This document shows, piece after piece, positions 1 through 9,413 of a stretch of 32,897 bases of DNA (its first letter is position 1; every line of letters starts with the position of its first letter). The DNA comes from Phycisphaerales bacterium. Its GTDB lineage: Bacteria; Planctomycetota; Phycisphaerae; Phycisphaerales; UBA1924. The DNA lies in the NCBI GenBank assembly GCA_017640485.1, contig JAEPQP010000017.1, positions 1 to 32,897 on the forward strand, read 5' to 3'. The notes under the pieces are model-generated. The model was not told where the DNA came from. It saw nothing but the letters and a program-made list of their open reading frames with translations, and made no database searches. The translations under genes and the position numbers were made by a program.

Positions 1-395
1 TGGTCGTCGCGTCTTTCCTCTGCAAGCACCTGCTGATTTCATGGACCGAGGGCGAAGCCTGGTTCTGGGACACCCTCGTCGATGCGGACCTCCCCAACAA
101 TGTCTTCGGCTGGCAATGGACCGCCGGATGCGGCGCCGACGCCGCCCCCTACTTCCGCATCTTCAACCCCATGACCCAAGGCAAGAAGTTTGATCCAGAC
201 GGAGACTACATCCGCAGATGGGTCCCCGAACTCGCAGAGCTTGATGCGCCATCAATCCATGAACCCTGGGAAGCCAAGCCCCTCGAACTCAGCAGCGCCG
301 GGATCACGCTCGGCGAAGACTACCCCGAGCCAATCGTCGATCACTCCAACGCACGCGACAAAGCCCTCGACGCCTACGAGCAGGTTAAGGGCTAA
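1..395 (+). CDS. phrB: Deoxyribodipyrimidine photolyase (C-terminal part)
   Basis: This is the last 131 codons of a gene cut by the left window edge; codons begin at base 3 and the stop TAA ends at 395. The visible part is the C-terminal FAD-binding domain of the class I photolyase/cryptochrome family. It contains the hallmark run WQWTAGCGADAAPYFRIFNP, followed by Q-G-K-K-F-D-P-D-G and YIRRWVPEL. In this family the segment lines the FAD pocket, and the enzyme uses light to split cyclobutane pyrimidine dimers. The Trp-rich, DAAPYFRIFNP form favours a CPD photolyase over a cryptochrome, but the antenna domain that would settle this lies outside the window. The gene converges on the glutamine synthetase gene with only 22 bases between the two stops, and no clear terminator hairpin is seen there. 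Confidence 0.93.
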   Translation, partial: VVASFLCKHLLISWTEGEAWFWDTLVDADLPNNVFGWQWTAGCGADAAPYFRIFNPMTQGKKFDPDGDYIRRWVPELAELDAPSIHEPWEAKPLELSSAGITLGEDYPEPIVDHSNARDKALDAYEQVKG

Positions 396-417
396 GCATC
401 CGCTCAAATCAAATCAG

Positions 418-2610
418 TTAACGGATCGTCAGCAACTGACTATAACCCGGAAGCGGCCAGAGATCATGGTCTACGACGCGCTCAAGATCATCCGAAGCTT
501 CTCGGAGCGATTCCATCGCACCCAGCACATGATCACGGATAAAGATGCTCGCCTCGAACGATTCCATGCTCCGGAACTCCAGCAAGTTCTTCAGCTGCTC
601 AATAGCAAGATTCAGCGTGTGGATCCGCTGAGCAACAAGCTCTAGCGGCTCACGCAACGACTTAGCATCGACCCCGACATCCTCCGACGCCTTGATCGAA
701 CGAGCCAGACGATGCTGGTACTCGATACACGCCGGGAGGATCATGGTCCGCGCGATCGAGATCATCTGGTGCGTCTCGATCCCGATTTGCGTGACATACT
801 TCTCCGCAAAGATCTCCGCCCGGCTCTCAAGCTCAGGTTTCGATAGCACCTTGAACTTCTTGAACATCGCTGCGACCTTGCGATCCTTGAACACCGGGAG
901 CGCATCGGGAGTGGTCCGGAGATTCGGGAGCCCACGCTTCTCCGCTTCCTCGGCCCATTCTTCCGTGTAGTTGTCGCCGTTGAACACAATCGCGCGGTGA
1001 TCCTTGATGATTCCCTGGAGTACCTTGCGGATCGCCGACTCACGCTGCTTCTCCGTCGAGCGTTCCTTCACAGCGCCCTCGATCTCCGTCGCAATGAAAT
1101 CCAGACTCTCCGCAACGATCGTGTTGATCACCGTGTTGGGCCATGAACACGACGCGGTGGATCCCACCGCACGGAACTCAAACCGGTTCCCAATAAACGC
1201 GAACGGCGAGGTCCGGTTCCGGTCCCCCGAATCCCGCTTGAGCGCCGGAAGCGAACGCGCCCCAAGATCCAGGTTCCCGCCCTTGAGCGTCCGGCTCGGA
1301 GACCCCTTCTCGATCTGATCGATCAGATCCTCGAGCATGTCGCCGAGGAAGATCGAGATAATCGCAGGCGGCGCTTCGTTCGCACCAAGACGATGGTCAT
1401 TGGACGCACTCGAGATCGTCGCGCGGAGCAGATCCGCATGCTTATGCACCGCACGGATCACCGCGCACAGGAAGGTCATGAACTGGAGGTTGTTGTGCGC
1501 CTCGTCCTGAGGATCCAGCAGGTTCACGCCGGTATCCGTCGAGAGCGACCAGTTGTTGTGCTTCCCTGAGCCGTTCACCCCAGCGAATGGCTTCTCGTGC
1601 ATGATCGCCACAAACCCAAAGCGACCCGCAACGCTCTTGAGCGTCTGCATCATGATCGCTTGGTGATCGCACGCGATGTTCGTCGTCTCAAAGAGCGGCG
1701 CGATCTCGTACTGACCCGGAGCGACCTCATTGTGACGCGTCTGAACGGGAACCCCCAGACACGAGAGCTCACGCTCGACCTCCGCCATGAACGAAAGCAC
1801 ACGAGTCGGGATCGACCCGAAGTAGTGGTCGTCAAGCTGCTGGTGCTTCGGAGGCATCGAACCAAAGAGCGTCCGATCGCAGCTCACCAGATCCGGACGA
1901 GCGTAATACAGGTTCCGATCGACCAGGAAGTACTCTTGCTCAGCGCCGAGCGTAGACCCAACAGAGGTCACCCCTTCGTCGGAACCAAACGCCTTGAGAA
2001 TCCGGATCGCCTGGGTCGAAATCGCATCCATCGAACGAAGCAGAGGGGTCTTTTTGTCGAGCGCCTCACCGTTCCACGACACAAACGCCGTCGGGATACA
2101 CAGCGTCGCGTAGTTCGATCCGCGGATGATGAACGCCGGAGAGGTCACATCCCACGCCGTGTACCCACGCGCCTCAAAGGTCGCACGGAGCCCACCAGAC
2201 GGGAAACTCGATGCATCGGGCTCGCCCTGAATCAATGAGTTCCCGCTGAGCCGGTAGACCACCCCGCCCTCCCCGTCAGGGATCGTCAGCGAGTCATGCT
2301 TCTCAGCCGTCAGCCCGGTCATCGGCTGGAACCAGTGCGTGAAGTGGGTCACCCCGCGTTCGATCGCCCAGTCCTTCATCGCTGTCGCGATCACATCCGC
2401 ATCCGCGTGCGTCAGCTTCCCACCGCCGGACATCACATCCTCGACCGAGCGGTAGACGCTCTTGGGAAGACGCTGACGCATTTTTTTGAGATCAAACACA
2501 TCGATCGCGAAGATCTCATCGACGCGCGTGTGCCCGCCACCCGTATCCAAGCTCGCGTTCTGCCACCGGTTTGATGCAGCGATTGCCTCTGACTTCGGAT
2601 CACCGTTCAT
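418..2610 (-). CDS. glnN: Glutamine synthetase type III
   Basis: This 730-residue protein ligates ammonia to glutamate using ATP in the cytoplasm. The length fits the GSIII family, which is much longer than GSI (about 470). The catalytic core is visible: [11 protein letters not shown] (about 221-231), [18 protein letters not shown] (291-308) with metal and glutamate ligands, and [17 protein letters not shown] (340-356), the ATP-side signature of type III enzymes. The N-terminal GSIII domain is complete. The ATG at 2610 is preceded by GAGGA eight bases upstream, which supports the start. The gene stands alone on the minus strand, convergent with the photolyase and divergent from tRNA-Leu. It belongs to the host chromosome, just outside the island. 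No truncation or missing active-site residue was noticed. Confidence 0.96.
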   Translation of the reverse strand: MNGDPKSEAIAASNRWQNASLDTGGGHTRVDEIFAIDVFDLKKMRQRLPKSVYRSVEDVMSGGGKLTHADADVIATAMKDWAIERGVTHFTHWFQPMTGLTAEKHDSLTIPDGEGGVVYRLSGNSLIQGEPDASSFPSGGLRATFEARGYTAWDVTSPAFIIRGSNYATLCIPTAFVSWNGEALDKKTPLLRSMDAISTQAIRILKAFGSDEGVTSVGSTLGAEQEYFLVDRNLYYARPDLVSCDRTLFGSMPPKHQQLDDHYFGSIPTRVLSFMAEVERELSCLGVPVQTRHNEVAPGQYEIAPLFETTNIACDHQAIMMQTLKSVAGRFGFVAIMHEKPFAGVNGSGKHNNWSLSTDTGVNLLDPQDEAHNNLQFMTFLCAVIRAVHKHADLLRATISSASNDHRLGANEAPPAIISIFLGDMLEDLIDQIEKGSPSRTLKGGNLDLGARSLPALKRDSGDRNRTSPFAFIGNRFEFRAVGSTASCSWPNTVINTIVAESLDFIATEIEGAVKERSTEKQRESAIRKVLQGIIKDHRAIVFNGDNYTEEWAEEAEKRGLPNLRTTPDALPVFKDRKVAAMFKKFKVLSKPELESRAEIFAEKYVTQIGIETHQMISIARTMILPACIEYQHRLARSIKASEDVGVDAKSLREPLELVAQRIHTLNLAIEQLKNLLEFRSMESFEASIFIRDHVLGAMESLREASDDLERVVDHDLWPLPGYSQLLTIR

Positions 2611-2862
2611 ACTGATCGTCCTCGTCTTGCGTATCGAAAAATCGTTCTTAACTGTGAAGAAACACCTGAAATGAGCATAGCCGTGCGGCTTGTGCTCTAC
2701 AAGAGCACCCGGAGTCAGTGCTTACGAATTCATGCAGAAAAAGTTCGTGGCTTCCTATGTTTCAAGCACATTCCGAACCCTGCTCCCTCTCAGCCGAGAC
2801 GAGTTATCCCCAACGCATGCGAATCGAACGCCCACACCCGATAATCACCCGGCCAATCAAGG

Positions 2863-2868
2863 TACAAT
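2863..2868 (+). promoter_or_regulatory. Possible -10 box of tRNA-Leu
   Basis: TACAAT lies 11 bases before the tRNA-Leu 5' end, a suitable distance for a -10 element. No good -35 hexamer is seen 16-18 bases upstream, so this is tentative. Confidence 0.3.
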
Positions 2869-2879
2869 CAACCCACCCA

Positions 2880-2944
<65 letters not shown>

Positions 2945-2963
<19 letters not shown>

Positions 2964-4264
2964 TTCTCGTCATTCCGCAAGGAGTGGCAACAAGATGAAG
3001 GGACCGGCATAAACGCTGGTCCTTTATCTATTTGCGCATTGTTTCCGTAGTTGTTGCGGACTGCTGCCGCTTGCTGCTGCGACGCGTTTTGCGACACAAG
3101 TGCGCCGCTTTCTGCGCCGCTTTGTGAAGCGGTCTTTTGCCCCGGACTGCGAGTTGGCTCATTTGCTGCACGGGTGAAATCTTCATCACGGACCATATGA
3201 TAATGAGCTTCAGCAACCGCATGGGTATGCCCCATCCATGATGTGCACACCGCACTCGGATACTCCGCTGCCAGCTCAGTCACCCGACTGGCTCGCATCG
3301 CATTGAACGCACGCGGCCAAGGTTCGATACCGGCTTTTCGAATGATGCGTTTGAACTGGGTGCCAAGGTTTGCGGCTGGATCTCTGTACCGACCCACTAC
3401 ATACTCACTGCCTTCTGGGGCGAGCTCGTAGGCATCGATCAGGACCTTCCTGAGTTCTGGGAACAACGGGATGATGCGTTCGGACTTACCAGCATGATGC
3501 TCGGTCTTAGGTGAACGCACACGCATCCGATCCTCGTCCCAGTATACATCCGACCACTGAACTCGCAACACTTCCGATGGACAGCGGAGACCACCGAAGC
3601 GAGCGAGGGCGATGATGCACCTCCAGTCCGCGTCTGGAGCCGCGTTGATGAGCTTCTGGGCAATCTCTGGGTAGACATAGAACAACCGATCACGATTGAT
3701 CTGAGAGCCGCCCCGGACGCCTTCGAAGGGATTGGACGGAATCATCTCCCATCGAACCGCTTGCTTGAAAAACATCCGAGCGATGGAGATCTCTTTGGAT
3801 ACCTTCGCTGTGGAATATTCCTTGTCCACGAGCCATGCTCGATATTGATCACAGTCATGAGGCGTGATCAAATCAATCACTTGATCTGAACCGTATCGTT
3901 CAAGCAAGAGCCGGCGGGACTGGGCGTATCGAGTCCGTGTGGTCTCCTTGACACTCATGGTCGCAAAGTACTGTTCAAGCAATGTACCAAGTGTGTGCGT
4001 CTCGGATTGCTGGCGATTTTCGACTAAGCCGGCATTTACCAGCTTCGCATGCATCTCGTCTGGAAGATGGGTAAGCCATTGAGCGGTTTGAGAATCGATA
4101 CTCGTGCCCGTGCGCTGTGCATCGATCAATCGCTCGATTCGCATCAAGAACGATTCAGCGGCTTTGACATTGAGCTTACCGAGCCTGATAGTGCGACGCT
4201 TGCCCGATGTGTCCATAAACAACAGGCGTTTGGTTCCGTTTTTATCTCGTGATAATGAAGCCAT
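2945..4264 (-). CDS. int: Tyrosine recombinase (island integrase)
   Basis: This 439-residue integrase should catalyse recombination between the island and the tRNA-Leu 3' end. An N-terminal DNA-binding region (about 1-60) and a SAM-like core-binding domain (about 90-180) precede the catalytic domain. Catalytic residues can be assigned: R227 in FGGLRCPSE, K253 in SPKTEHH, R324 in NAMRASRVTEL, H346 in WMGHTHAV and nucleophile Y355 in AEAHYHMV. The box II His is replaced by Asn321, as is common in planctomycete integrases. The region after residue 375 is low-complexity (GAESGALVSQNASQQQ) and ends in NGPGGT, the reverse reading of the tRNA tail. The start ATG is two bases after the stop of the upstream replication gene, so it is the last gene of that operon. 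The stop lies inside attL, and the frame would be longer in the excised circle. Confidence 0.93.
3101..3118. repeat. Candidate left arm-type repeat
   Basis: TGCGCCGCTTTCTGCGCC holds two TGCGCC hexamers 12 bases apart. The same 18 bases with one mismatch occur in the same orientation at 26762-26779 near the right end. The pair could be arm-type binding sites for the integrase or excisionase; this is inferred. The left copy lies in the integrase coding region. Confidence 0.35.
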
Positions 4265-4266
4265 GA

Positions 4267-6879
4267 TTATTGATCCTCTCCTGTAGAGTGTACCTGGTAG
4301 CGCCCAATCGCGCCAGTGTCAGATTGCGGGATTTCGGGCGAATCAGGCCCCGAAGTGTCAGTTTCAGTGATGCAAGGTGGAGATTGGTATTCTGCGTGCA
4401 GAACGAACTCTTGCGTTCTTCCTCTCGGCTTTCGGCCTTGGAGGATGCCGAATCCTGCCTCGACGAGCTGCTTGATTCTCGCTTCTGCTTTGCTCGTTTC
4501 TTTGTACTTAGCAAGACCTCTTGAGAATTCACGGACAGTGACTGCGCCCCCTTTCTTGCCGATCCATTCCACAGCCTGAAGATTCTCTAGCGTCTCATGG
4601 TCCATCTCAAGAATCGTGTACACGCGTTTGGTCTCGGCCTTGAACCACTCGACCAACCTGATCGCCGCATTGATTGAATCAGTATCGATATGTTCAGGGT
4701 CCATGAGTGTGGGATCATTTACGGCTTCGCGGACGAGGTGGATGATCAACGCGAAGCGTGCGACATAGCACTCCAGCTTCGACCACGCTGCACCGATGTG
4801 TTCGGGCTGGTGCTGAATCGATTCGTTATGGACATCGACGAACGCGCCGAACGCTTGTTTGGCATCGGGGTCAAGGTCGATAATGTGCGGATTGGGTTGC
4901 TCCTTGCTCGCGGTCGGCTCGACAGTGCACATCGTGTGCGAGTACAAACGCTTGACCAGTGTGTTCATTTGATCTGAAACCACTGGATCGATCTCATTGT
5001 TGGTCCAACGCTTGGAAGGCGCTGCGGGCATCGCGAACAAGAATCGTGCGATCAACCCGCTTTCGAGGTTCTTCTTGGTGAGCAACCGATTGAGGATGCC
5101 CGGCTGGGTACCTCCTGCAATGCTAAGCGCGGCGCGTGGGACAAAGATCGACTCGGTAGTTTTACGATCAACACTGACCGGTCTGGCGTGAAAGAGTTCA
5201 ATCCATCTGGAAGCGCCCCCGCTGCTGTTTCCTCCGCTGTATCGTTCGAAGTCGAACCACGCTGCGAGCTCGTCTCTTTTCTGGACGATACCGTGTGGAT
5301 TTGTTGAGATGAGCTCAATGGTGGCCTCGATGGTCGCGTCATCGATGATGCATCGACTGGGTCGCGGTACTGAACCATTACCAGCGTTTTCATGAGCCTG
5401 ATAGCCTCCAGAATCTTGCTTCTGTGCTTCGAGTTCTTGCTGATACTCCAAGAACATCCGCTCCTGGATCAGCTCCAAAGGTCTAAACGCGAGCGCGATC
5501 GCGGGGCTTTTGCAGGTCCCGGACTTCCCGACGATGCACGACCAGACCACGCAAGGCTCTGTCCAGCCGTACTTAAGCCGGACCTCGTGCGTGTTCCCGA
5601 TTGATCCTGCGAGCATGGAGAGCACAGGAATCGCGATGTATGATGGATCACACCCGATCGCTTTCGCGCCTTGCATGATGTAGCACTTGACGGGATCCGG
5701 TAGTAGATCGACCGGGAACGGTTGGTAGATCCTCGCTGTTCTCTCGCTGTTCTTGGCTGCGAAATCTTCTTGTCCACCAGATATGCATTCAGGTTCAGTC
5801 TGCTGAATCAACGCATCGAGTCTCTGTGAAAGGCGCTGAGCATCACCCGATTCCATCGCAAGCACATCAACCAGATCAGCCCCGCTTGGGAGATCGCTCC
5901 ATGCTTCGGAGAGATCGACCACCCGCACCGACGCAGAGCCGCTGCACAACTCAATCAACTCATCAGCGTAGCGATCTCCGGCTTCATCCAGATCCGGAAC
6001 AATCACCACATGCTTCCCATTTAGCACGCTCCAGTCACACTTCGAGGCGCTCTTGGCCCCATGCGGGCTCGTGGTCGCGGTGTACCCGCACGCGATTGCC
6101 GCTTCTGCTGCCTTCTCACCCTCACATACAAGCACGAGCTCATGCGACTGACCATCCTTGTGGATCAACCCAGGCAGCCCATACAACGGACGAGGCGCAG
6201 GCATCCCCGTCAGCTTCCATTGACCCCCACTCCCATGATCATGTCCATCATCACGAAAGAACGAGACCGGGCGGATCTGCTTGCCTTTCGGAGTATCCCA
6301 TCGCAGCACCAAACCCACGAGAAGCCCAGCCGCATCGTGGTAATCCCAGCGATGATCAAAGCGACCCAGACTCCGTTCGTACACCGCGATCGCATCTTGG
6401 AGCTCGGCGTAACCAGTCTCTTTCCGACTGCCCTCCCCACTGACACTGACACTTCGAGGCTTCTGGACAGAGAAATCACGGCAACTGTCAGTGACACCGC
6501 TGTCATACGCAAAGAGATCCCTCATGCTCATCCCGAGCGACGCGATCACTGATTCTGTGCGACATCCAGCGTGGCAATGCACGATTACCGAGCCATCCGA
6601 TCCGGTGTTGATACTCAACGACGGGTTTCGGTCCTCATGGGCTGGACATCGGCACGCCCACCCATCGCCGGCTATTTTGGGTTGATGTCCTTGCAATCGC
6701 AGTGCATTGAGGAACCGATCAAGCGGACTGATCAAAAGTTTGGTAGACTGTGTGTGATCAAAGTGTGTTTGGCCGCCCTCGCTTGCCAGCGGGGATGTGT
6801 CTTTTTTGGATCGCCACTCTGATTGTTCCAGAGATCGTCTTTGATCGGTCTGCTTTCGATTTGGTAACTCTCGGCTCAT
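4267..6879 (-). CDS. Zinc-finger/Toprim/DUF3987 replication protein (primase-helicase-like)
   Basis: This 870-residue protein looks like the replication protein of a mobile element. Near the N-terminus is a CHC2-type zinc-binding site as in DnaG-like primases (C76, C78, H81, then C102, H103 and C106 in HCHAGC). A Toprim domain follows at about 248-330, with VCEGEKAAEA (acidic E253 and E255) and VVIVPDLDEAG (D296, D298). The second half is a DUF3987 region, a P-loop-like module found in many phage and island proteins; GKSGTCKS at 451-458 looks like a Walker A motif. The start codon overlaps the stop of the upstream HTH gene (ATGA at 6876-6879), and a G-rich ribosome binding site (GGGGGTGAGG) precedes it. 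Primase plus helicase function is inferred from domains. It may let the excised island replicate. Confidence 0.85.
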   Translation of the reverse strand: MSRELPNRKQTDQRRSLEQSEWRSKKDTSPLASEGGQTHFDHTQSTKLLISPLDRFLNALRLQGHQPKIAGDGWACRCPAHEDRNPSLSINTGSDGSVIVHCHAGCRTESVIASLGMSMRDLFAYDSGVTDSCRDFSVQKPRSVSVSGEGSRKETGYAELQDAIAVYERSLGRFDHRWDYHDAAGLLVGLVLRWDTPKGKQIRPVSFFRDDGHDHGSGGQWKLTGMPAPRPLYGLPGLIHKDGQSHELVLVCEGEKAAEAAIACGYTATTSPHGAKSASKCDWSVLNGKHVVIVPDLDEAGDRYADELIELCSGSASVRVVDLSEAWSDLPSGADLVDVLAMESGDAQRLSQRLDALIQQTEPECISGGQEDFAAKNSERTARIYQPFPVDLLPDPVKCYIMQGAKAIGCDPSYIAIPVLSMLAGSIGNTHEVRLKYGWTEPCVVWSCIVGKSGTCKSPAIALAFRPLELIQERMFLEYQQELEAQKQDSGGYQAHENAGNGSVPRPSRCIIDDATIEATIELISTNPHGIVQKRDELAAWFDFERYSGGNSSGGASRWIELFHARPVSVDRKTTESIFVPRAALSIAGGTQPGILNRLLTKKNLESGLIARFLFAMPAAPSKRWTNNEIDPVVSDQMNTLVKRLYSHTMCTVEPTASKEQPNPHIIDLDPDAKQAFGAFVDVHNESIQHQPEHIGAAWSKLECYVARFALIIHLVREAVNDPTLMDPEHIDTDSINAAIRLVEWFKAETKRVYTILEMDHETLENLQAVEWIGKKGGAVTVREFSRGLAKYKETSKAEARIKQLVEAGFGILQGRKPRGRTQEFVLHAEYQSPPCITETDTSGPDSPEIPQSDTGAIGRYQVHSTGEDQ

Positions 6880-7115
6880 GCCTCACCCCCCTCGTGTTGT
6901 GACTTCCGTTCAATAAACGCTTTCAGCTCGCTCACCAAGATCAGGACTGCTCGATCCAGCTTCGCATGCGGGATCTCTCCCTGACGGAGCAGTTCTCGGA
7001 GTGTGCGCTCAGAGACCCCGATCATCTCCGCCGCTTTCGCCGGGCGTACCGAGATCGGTTCTGGTGTGGATCGCTTCTGTTGGTTCAAACTCTGGAATGT
7101 GTTGTGTTGATTCAC
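6876..7115 (-). CDS. Small HTH protein, excisionase/AlpA-like
   Basis: This 79-residue protein has one MerR/excisionase-type helix-turn-helix, at about residues 20-65. The pattern is VRPAKAAEMIGVSERTLREL, then a wing region (GEIPHAKLDRAVLILVSEL) ending in KAFIER. Such proteins bend DNA at attachment sites or switch on the excision operon. The start is GTG at 7115, overlapping the stop of the preceding gene (GTGA), with AAGGGGG upstream; its own stop overlaps the next start (ATGA). The three genes are therefore translationally coupled, and the place directly before the primase and integrase supports a control or excision role. Which of the two small HTH proteins is the true excisionase cannot be told from sequence. 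Confidence 0.78.
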   Translation of the reverse strand: MNQHNTFQSLNQQKRSTPEPISVRPAKAAEMIGVSERTLRELLRQGEIPHAKLDRAVLILVSELKAFIERKSQHEGGEA

Positions 7116-7321
7116 AGTGCACCCCCTTGGCGTTGTGAATCGATCCTCTCGATTTCATTCTTGAGCCGATCGACATCCGCCGGCGCGAAGATCCTCGCGA
7201 TCCCGGCACGAGCAATGGGCTTGATCCCCCGCGAATCAATCAGGTACTCGATGCGATGCCGGTCCACGCTCAGATGAGCCGCGATCCGTGCGACGGTCCA
7301 GAGAGTGTTCTCTGTGTTCAT
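7112..7321 (-). CDS. Small HTH protein, first gene of the excision operon
   Basis: This 69-residue protein has a winged-HTH/excisionase-like pattern: WTVARIAAHLSVDRHRIEYL, then IDSRGIKPIARAGIARIFAP and a short helix (DVDRLKNEIERI). The frame extends upstream to 7471, but the ATG at 7321 is preceded by AAGGAGG at ideal distance, so I chose that start. It overlaps the next gene by four bases. Along with that gene it probably regulates or assists excision. The ribosome binding site is part of a small potential hairpin (7326-7339). Confidence 0.72.
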   Translation of the reverse strand: MNTENTLWTVARIAAHLSVDRHRIEYLIDSRGIKPIARAGIARIFAPADVDRLKNEIERIDSQRQGGAL

Positions 7322-7325
7322 GTTC

Positions 7326-7339
7326 TGCCTCCTTAGGCA
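7326..7339 (-). promoter_or_regulatory. Hairpin covering the ribosome binding site of the excision operon
   Basis: On the minus strand TGCCT-AAGG-AGGCA forms a five-base-pair stem whose loop and 3' arm are the Shine-Dalgarno sequence AAGGAGG of the 7321 start. An overlapping palindrome, AGGCAATGCCT (7335-7345), could compete with it. A translational switch is possible but unproven. Confidence 0.3.
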
Positions 7340-7425
7340 ATGCCTGGCCCGTGCTGGGTAGTGTCTACCTGGAATCACATGGGCCTTCCACCCATGCCAG
7401 TGAGCGCGCAAAAGACTCCATGAAC

Positions 7426-7438
7426 GCTGAAAATCAGC
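7426..7438. promoter_or_regulatory. Short inverted repeat upstream of the excision operon
   Basis: GCTGA-AAA-TCAGC is an inverted repeat in the gap between the excision operon and the gene ending at 7517. A further palindromic TCAGCTGA lies about 40 bases to the right. Either could be an operator for the small HTH proteins. Support is weak; no promoter hexamers were convincingly found. Confidence 0.2.
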
Positions 7439-7516
7439 GATCAGTGTGCAGAAACGACGATATGTGTGCATTCTCAGCTGATGAGTGATTGCATCTCTGA
7501 GCGCGAGCGATCGCGC

Positions 7517-8944
7517 CTACTGAACATATGGGCTGCGATCATCCTTCGCTTGATCAGAAATAAGATCAGCCAGCCGGTCAGAGTCCCGTTCAAGATGAGA
7601 TTTCAGTGGCATGCCTGACTGTTGGTAAGATCGTCGCAGACTTGGGCTCTGATCAAGCGCTTTCTTGATCGTAGAAGGGCTGCAGTTGACCATTTCCGCC
7701 AGCGCACGCACCGAAGCCTTGCCTCGTGATCTAGGCCACCCACGCTTCTTCACGATTGCGAGTGCTTTGTGAGTTGCAGCCTCAACGCTGATTGGTTTTT
7801 TTGCTGAACCATCTGTTTTGGATTCAACCTCCGATGCCTGCGTCTGATCAACACGAAGCAATTGATCTGGCTGATTAATGTACAACCGGCACCCACTACA
7901 CAACGGCTCAAGATCTTTAAACGCTTGAATCAGACGAGTCTTTCGATCCTCAATCAGTTCATCCTGCCCGCGGTTGATAGCTGCGCGGAAGATGTGATCA
8001 CCCGGCTCTTCATGATCAGAGTAAAACACTGGCTCCTGATACTGATCGTTGATCGCAGCCAATGCATCGAAAGCTTTCTGTTTCGCAATGGTGAGTTCTT
8101 GGAGATCAATCAACTGAACCGCTTGTCGCGCCCGGAGCATGACACCGGACCACTTTGCCCACCAGATCCGATTGTCTATCCGGATGAAATCCAGATCTTC
8201 GCGTATCGATTGATCATGCCGATAATGCCATTCTTTACGCCATTGATCAACAGCGTAGAAAAAATGCTTCACAAAGCGTTGAACATCCCGGATCGCCCGT
8301 TCCGCTTCATCAAACCGATTCAAGCCTGGTTCATTACATGGTCGCCCGTCACCAGTCGGTATTCGGCTCTGTCGAGCAGACTTCACACTCCCATGACGAA
8401 CGACATCGATCGCATGCCGTAATCGTTTGAGCACTCTTGGCGAGGGTTCATTCTTCTCATCCCAACCATCCTCAGCCCATGCGATCCAAGAACTCCCACC
8501 AAACTCTGGAAGGTCACCATCAACTTCAATCTCATACGGCGTATTCGCAAGCACTCCCATCTCATTGGTGACGACTTGCTCCTTATCAGGATCAGCCGCC
8601 GCGAGCATCACGAGAATCGCTCTGCGTGCCGACTGCTTGCGTTCTTCAACGGGGGCATTGCCTTCAAAGTCCAGATGGTTGTCATACACATGATTCTGAG
8701 GATACATGAAACACTGCACGGCGAATGCAAGCCGTTTAAATCGTTGAAACTCGAAAGTCTCCTCGACCGCATACTTTTCCCCCGGACCAAGGGGTATTTC
8801 ATCATCTCTACAGACCAGCTGTTCTGAATAAATCTCGTCAAGCTGCTGCCCAGCATTCGCGAAGAGGTCTGATTCTTCTCTGACCAACGCTCTCGCGATG
8901 TGAAAGACACCATCTCTCATTGATGAATGATCTACTGAAACCAT
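7517..8944 (-). CDS. Unrecognised 475-residue island protein with C-terminal HTH
   Basis: I do not recognise this family. The frame is open to 9016; possible starts are 9016, 8977 (AGGA upstream) and 8944 (AGAGG upstream). I chose 8944, which gives a compact N-terminus, MVSVDHSSMRDGVF. The protein is hydrophilic, has no signal peptide or membrane segment, and is rich in Arg, Asp, Glu and Trp. Near residue 360 it has a C-x2-C pair (PLCSGCRLYINQ). Near the C-terminus ASVRALAEMVNCSPSTIKKAL resembles a helix-turn-helix, so DNA binding is likely. It is on the same strand as the excision operon and separated from it by about 200 bases. It could be a regulator, a defence or a maintenance protein of the element. 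Confidence 0.6.
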   Translation of the reverse strand: MVSVDHSSMRDGVFHIARALVREESDLFANAGQQLDEIYSEQLVCRDDEIPLGPGEKYAVEETFEFQRFKRLAFAVQCFMYPQNHVYDNHLDFEGNAPVEERKQSARRAILVMLAAADPDKEQVVTNEMGVLANTPYEIEVDGDLPEFGGSSWIAWAEDGWDEKNEPSPRVLKRLRHAIDVVRHGSVKSARQSRIPTGDGRPCNEPGLNRFDEAERAIRDVQRFVKHFFYAVDQWRKEWHYRHDQSIREDLDFIRIDNRIWWAKWSGVMLRARQAVQLIDLQELTIAKQKAFDALAAINDQYQEPVFYSDHEEPGDHIFRAAINRGQDELIEDRKTRLIQAFKDLEPLCSGCRLYINQPDQLLRVDQTQASEVESKTDGSAKKPISVEAATHKALAIVKKRGWPRSRGKASVRALAEMVNCSPSTIKKALDQSPSLRRSYQQSGMPLKSHLERDSDRLADLISDQAKDDRSPYVQ

Positions 8945-9377
8945 GTGTTCGCCTCTGTTTAAATCCTTGCTCTCCATAGCGTTCCTGCTCATGAGCCGGT
9001 ACCCAGAAGCATACAACGATCAATGGGATCGCGCACAGATCATTCGCACTTTGATAGGTATTCGTGGACAAGTACGCGCGCCCGCGCGAAGCAGAATCCA
9101 TGCCAACCCACCCAGAACCAAGAAAAAACAGCTTCAGGTCATCCAGTAAACACATCGAACGCGCGCATAATCTGTACTGACCTGATTGAGATTACTGATC
9201 ACAGAACTCAAGATCGCCGATGAATGAAGCGGACTGATACCAGCCCGCCGTATCCCAATAAGCCTTCACCGCTATTGATTATTGGAACTTCTTGCGTTTG
9301 ATGATTCGATCCTAAAGAGTGCATTTTCTGAAACTCATGGAATACAACCGGGCTGCTGCCAGTTATACTCACACCGG
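8945..9377. other. Intergenic region between mobility module and metal cargo
   Basis: About 430 bases separate the divergent genes at 8944 and 9414. I see no convincing gene: the short frames here have no ribosome binding site and no protein-like composition. A perfect palindrome CGCGCG-CC-CGCGCG lies at 9075-9088. A TATACT hexamer at 9364-9369 may be a second -10 element just upstream of the better promoter at 9378-9406. No terminator was found. Confidence 0.5.
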
Positions 9378-9406
9378 TTGACGGCTCCGTATCAGCCGAG
9401 TACAGT
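9378..9406 (+). promoter_or_regulatory. Promoter of first metal-efflux operon, with inverted repeat in spacer
   Basis: TTGACG (9378-9383), a 17-base spacer and TACAGT (9401-9406) form a good sigma-70-type promoter. The ATG at 9414 begins only seven bases after the -10, so the message would be leaderless or nearly so. An inverted repeat CGGCT-N7-AGCCG (9382-9398) sits in the spacer and could be a repressor operator. A MerR-type activator site would need a 19-20-base spacer, so that mode is unlikely. Confidence 0.55.
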
Positions 9407-9413
9407 CTGAATC

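Noticed and set aside
1597-2238. 213-codon frame opposite glutamine synthetase
   Set aside because: It is an Arg-rich shadow of a conserved gene with no start signal.
7322-7471. N-terminal extension of the first small HTH protein
   Set aside because: The extra 50 residues are unlike the family, and AAGGAGG marks the ATG at 7321.
9378-9406. MerR-type metal promoter
   Set aside because: The spacer is 17 bases, not the 19-20 needed for MerR-family activation.
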